64,000 bases of DNA from Niabella yanshanensis (GTDB taxonomy: Bacteria; Bacteroidota; Bacteroidia; Chitinophagales; Chitinophagaceae): NCBI RefSeq assembly GCF_034424215.1, contig NZ_CP139960.1, positions 3,410,001 through 3,474,000 of the forward strand, written 5' to 3'. The position numbers and the translations under genes are program-made. Below, one piece after another: positions 63,740 through 64,000 of this stretch (position 1 is its first letter; every line of letters starts with the position of its first letter). Below the pieces are notes generated by a model, which worked only from the letters and a program-made list of their open reading frames with translations, searched no databases and was not told the DNA's origin.

Positions 63740-63779
63740 CTTCGTATTTGGAATTTTATTTTATCTTTGAAATACGAAG
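63740..63779. promoter_or_regulatory. Promoter flanked by a perfect 10-bp inverted repeat
   Basis: CTTCGTATTT (63740-63749) and AAATACGAAG (63770-63779) are exact reverse complements separated by 20 bp. The second arm directly follows a -7 element TATCTTTG (63762-63769) and covers the expected transcription start. A repressor dimer bound here would block the promoter of the last gene. Confidence 0.55.
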
Positions 63780-63823
63780 ATCGACGTAGATCTTTTAAAT
63801 TTATAAAAGGGAAAAAAATAGGC

Positions 63824-64000
63824 ATGAAAAAAATTTTATTGTTTACTGCAGTGGCTTTGCCGGGCATCCTACTGGCTCAGAAGGAGAATGCCGAACCTAA
63901 AGAGCAGGAGCGTATTATTATCACTAAAAAGGGTAATGCAGGTGAAAAATTGAATATTGTGGTGGACGGAGAAAATATTACCGTAAATGGAAAGCCGGTA
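63824..64000 (+). CDS. Secreted protein, 3' end beyond window
   Basis: The first 59 codons of a gene are visible. A signal peptide (MKKILLFTAVALPGILLAQ, cleavage near residue 19) is followed by a charged segment (ENAEPKEQERIIITKKGN) and a start of beta structure (KLNIVVDGENITVNGKP). I do not recognise a family with confidence; similar N-termini occur in Bacteroidota envelope proteins that continue into a PDZ domain, but this is a memory-based guess. Its promoter lies 55-62 bp upstream inside a perfect inverted repeat. Confidence 0.6.
   Translation, partial: MKKILLFTAVALPGILLAQKENAEPKEQERIIITKKGNAGEKLNIVVDGENITVNGKPV

Noticed and set aside
1-64000. Defence system, phage, integrative element or CRISPR array
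   Set aside because: No integrase, restriction, toxin-antitoxin, phage or regularly spaced repeat signature was found; all large genes have ordinary metabolic or envelope assignments.

Overview
The window is chromosomal DNA of a Bacteroidota bacterium, most likely a soil or plant-associated member of the Chitinophagaceae. The signs are three SusC/SusD pairs, a hybrid two-component regulator, an ECF sigma/FecR pair feeding an STN-type SusC, lipoproteins with short Cys signals, and repeated TAnnTTTG promoter elements (the Bacteroidota -7 box). No rRNA, tRNA, CRISPR array, phage or intact insertion sequence was seen.

Region 1 (1-24174) begins with the end of a DUF5695 protein and a 555-bp gene-free stretch of degenerate repeats. 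A polysaccharide utilisation locus (PUL) follows: a GH127/GH146-type beta-L-arabinofuranosidase, a divergent hybrid sensor/regulator, a tandem GH43, GH2, GH16, SusC, SusD, GH105, a GH43_24-like exo-beta-1,3-galactanase and a GH154-like protein. This set fits plant type II arabinogalactan: the GH16 would open the backbone, the GH43_24 would trim beta-1,3-galactose, and the GH2, GH43, GH127, GH154 and GH105 would remove side-chain galactose, arabinose and uronic acids.

Region 2 (24681-37050) is a second SusC/SusD unit with two surface glycan-binding-type lipoproteins, a lipoprotein carrying an HExxH metallopeptidase-like domain, and a large LacZ-like GH2. It has no regulator of its own and may depend on the one in region 1. 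A perfect 26-bp palindromic terminator closes it.

Region 3 (37164-41285) holds a macrodomain protein, a GHL10 glycosidase fused to a peptidoglycan amidase domain, and a dGTPase.

Region 4 (41398-52366) reads ECF sigma, FecR anti-sigma, STN-SusC, SusD and a Tat-exported phosphocholine-type phospholipase C, with a convergent sulfatase that touches the phospholipase stop codon. It resembles a nutrient-uptake locus whose enzyme targets phospholipid rather than glycan.

Region 5 (52590-64000) is mostly core or conserved genes: a PepSY-like secreted protein, an HD hydrolase, a methyltransferase, a conserved unknown, a DUF5117/DUF4953 metalloprotease, alaS, a Fpg/Nei glycosylase that has lost its zinc finger cysteines, a voltage-gated K+ channel with a C-terminal zinc ribbon, and the start of a secreted protein behind a promoter framed by a perfect inverted repeat. 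The 56206-56561 gap contains a nested inverted repeat, a promoter and a terminator that together look like an unannotated small RNA.
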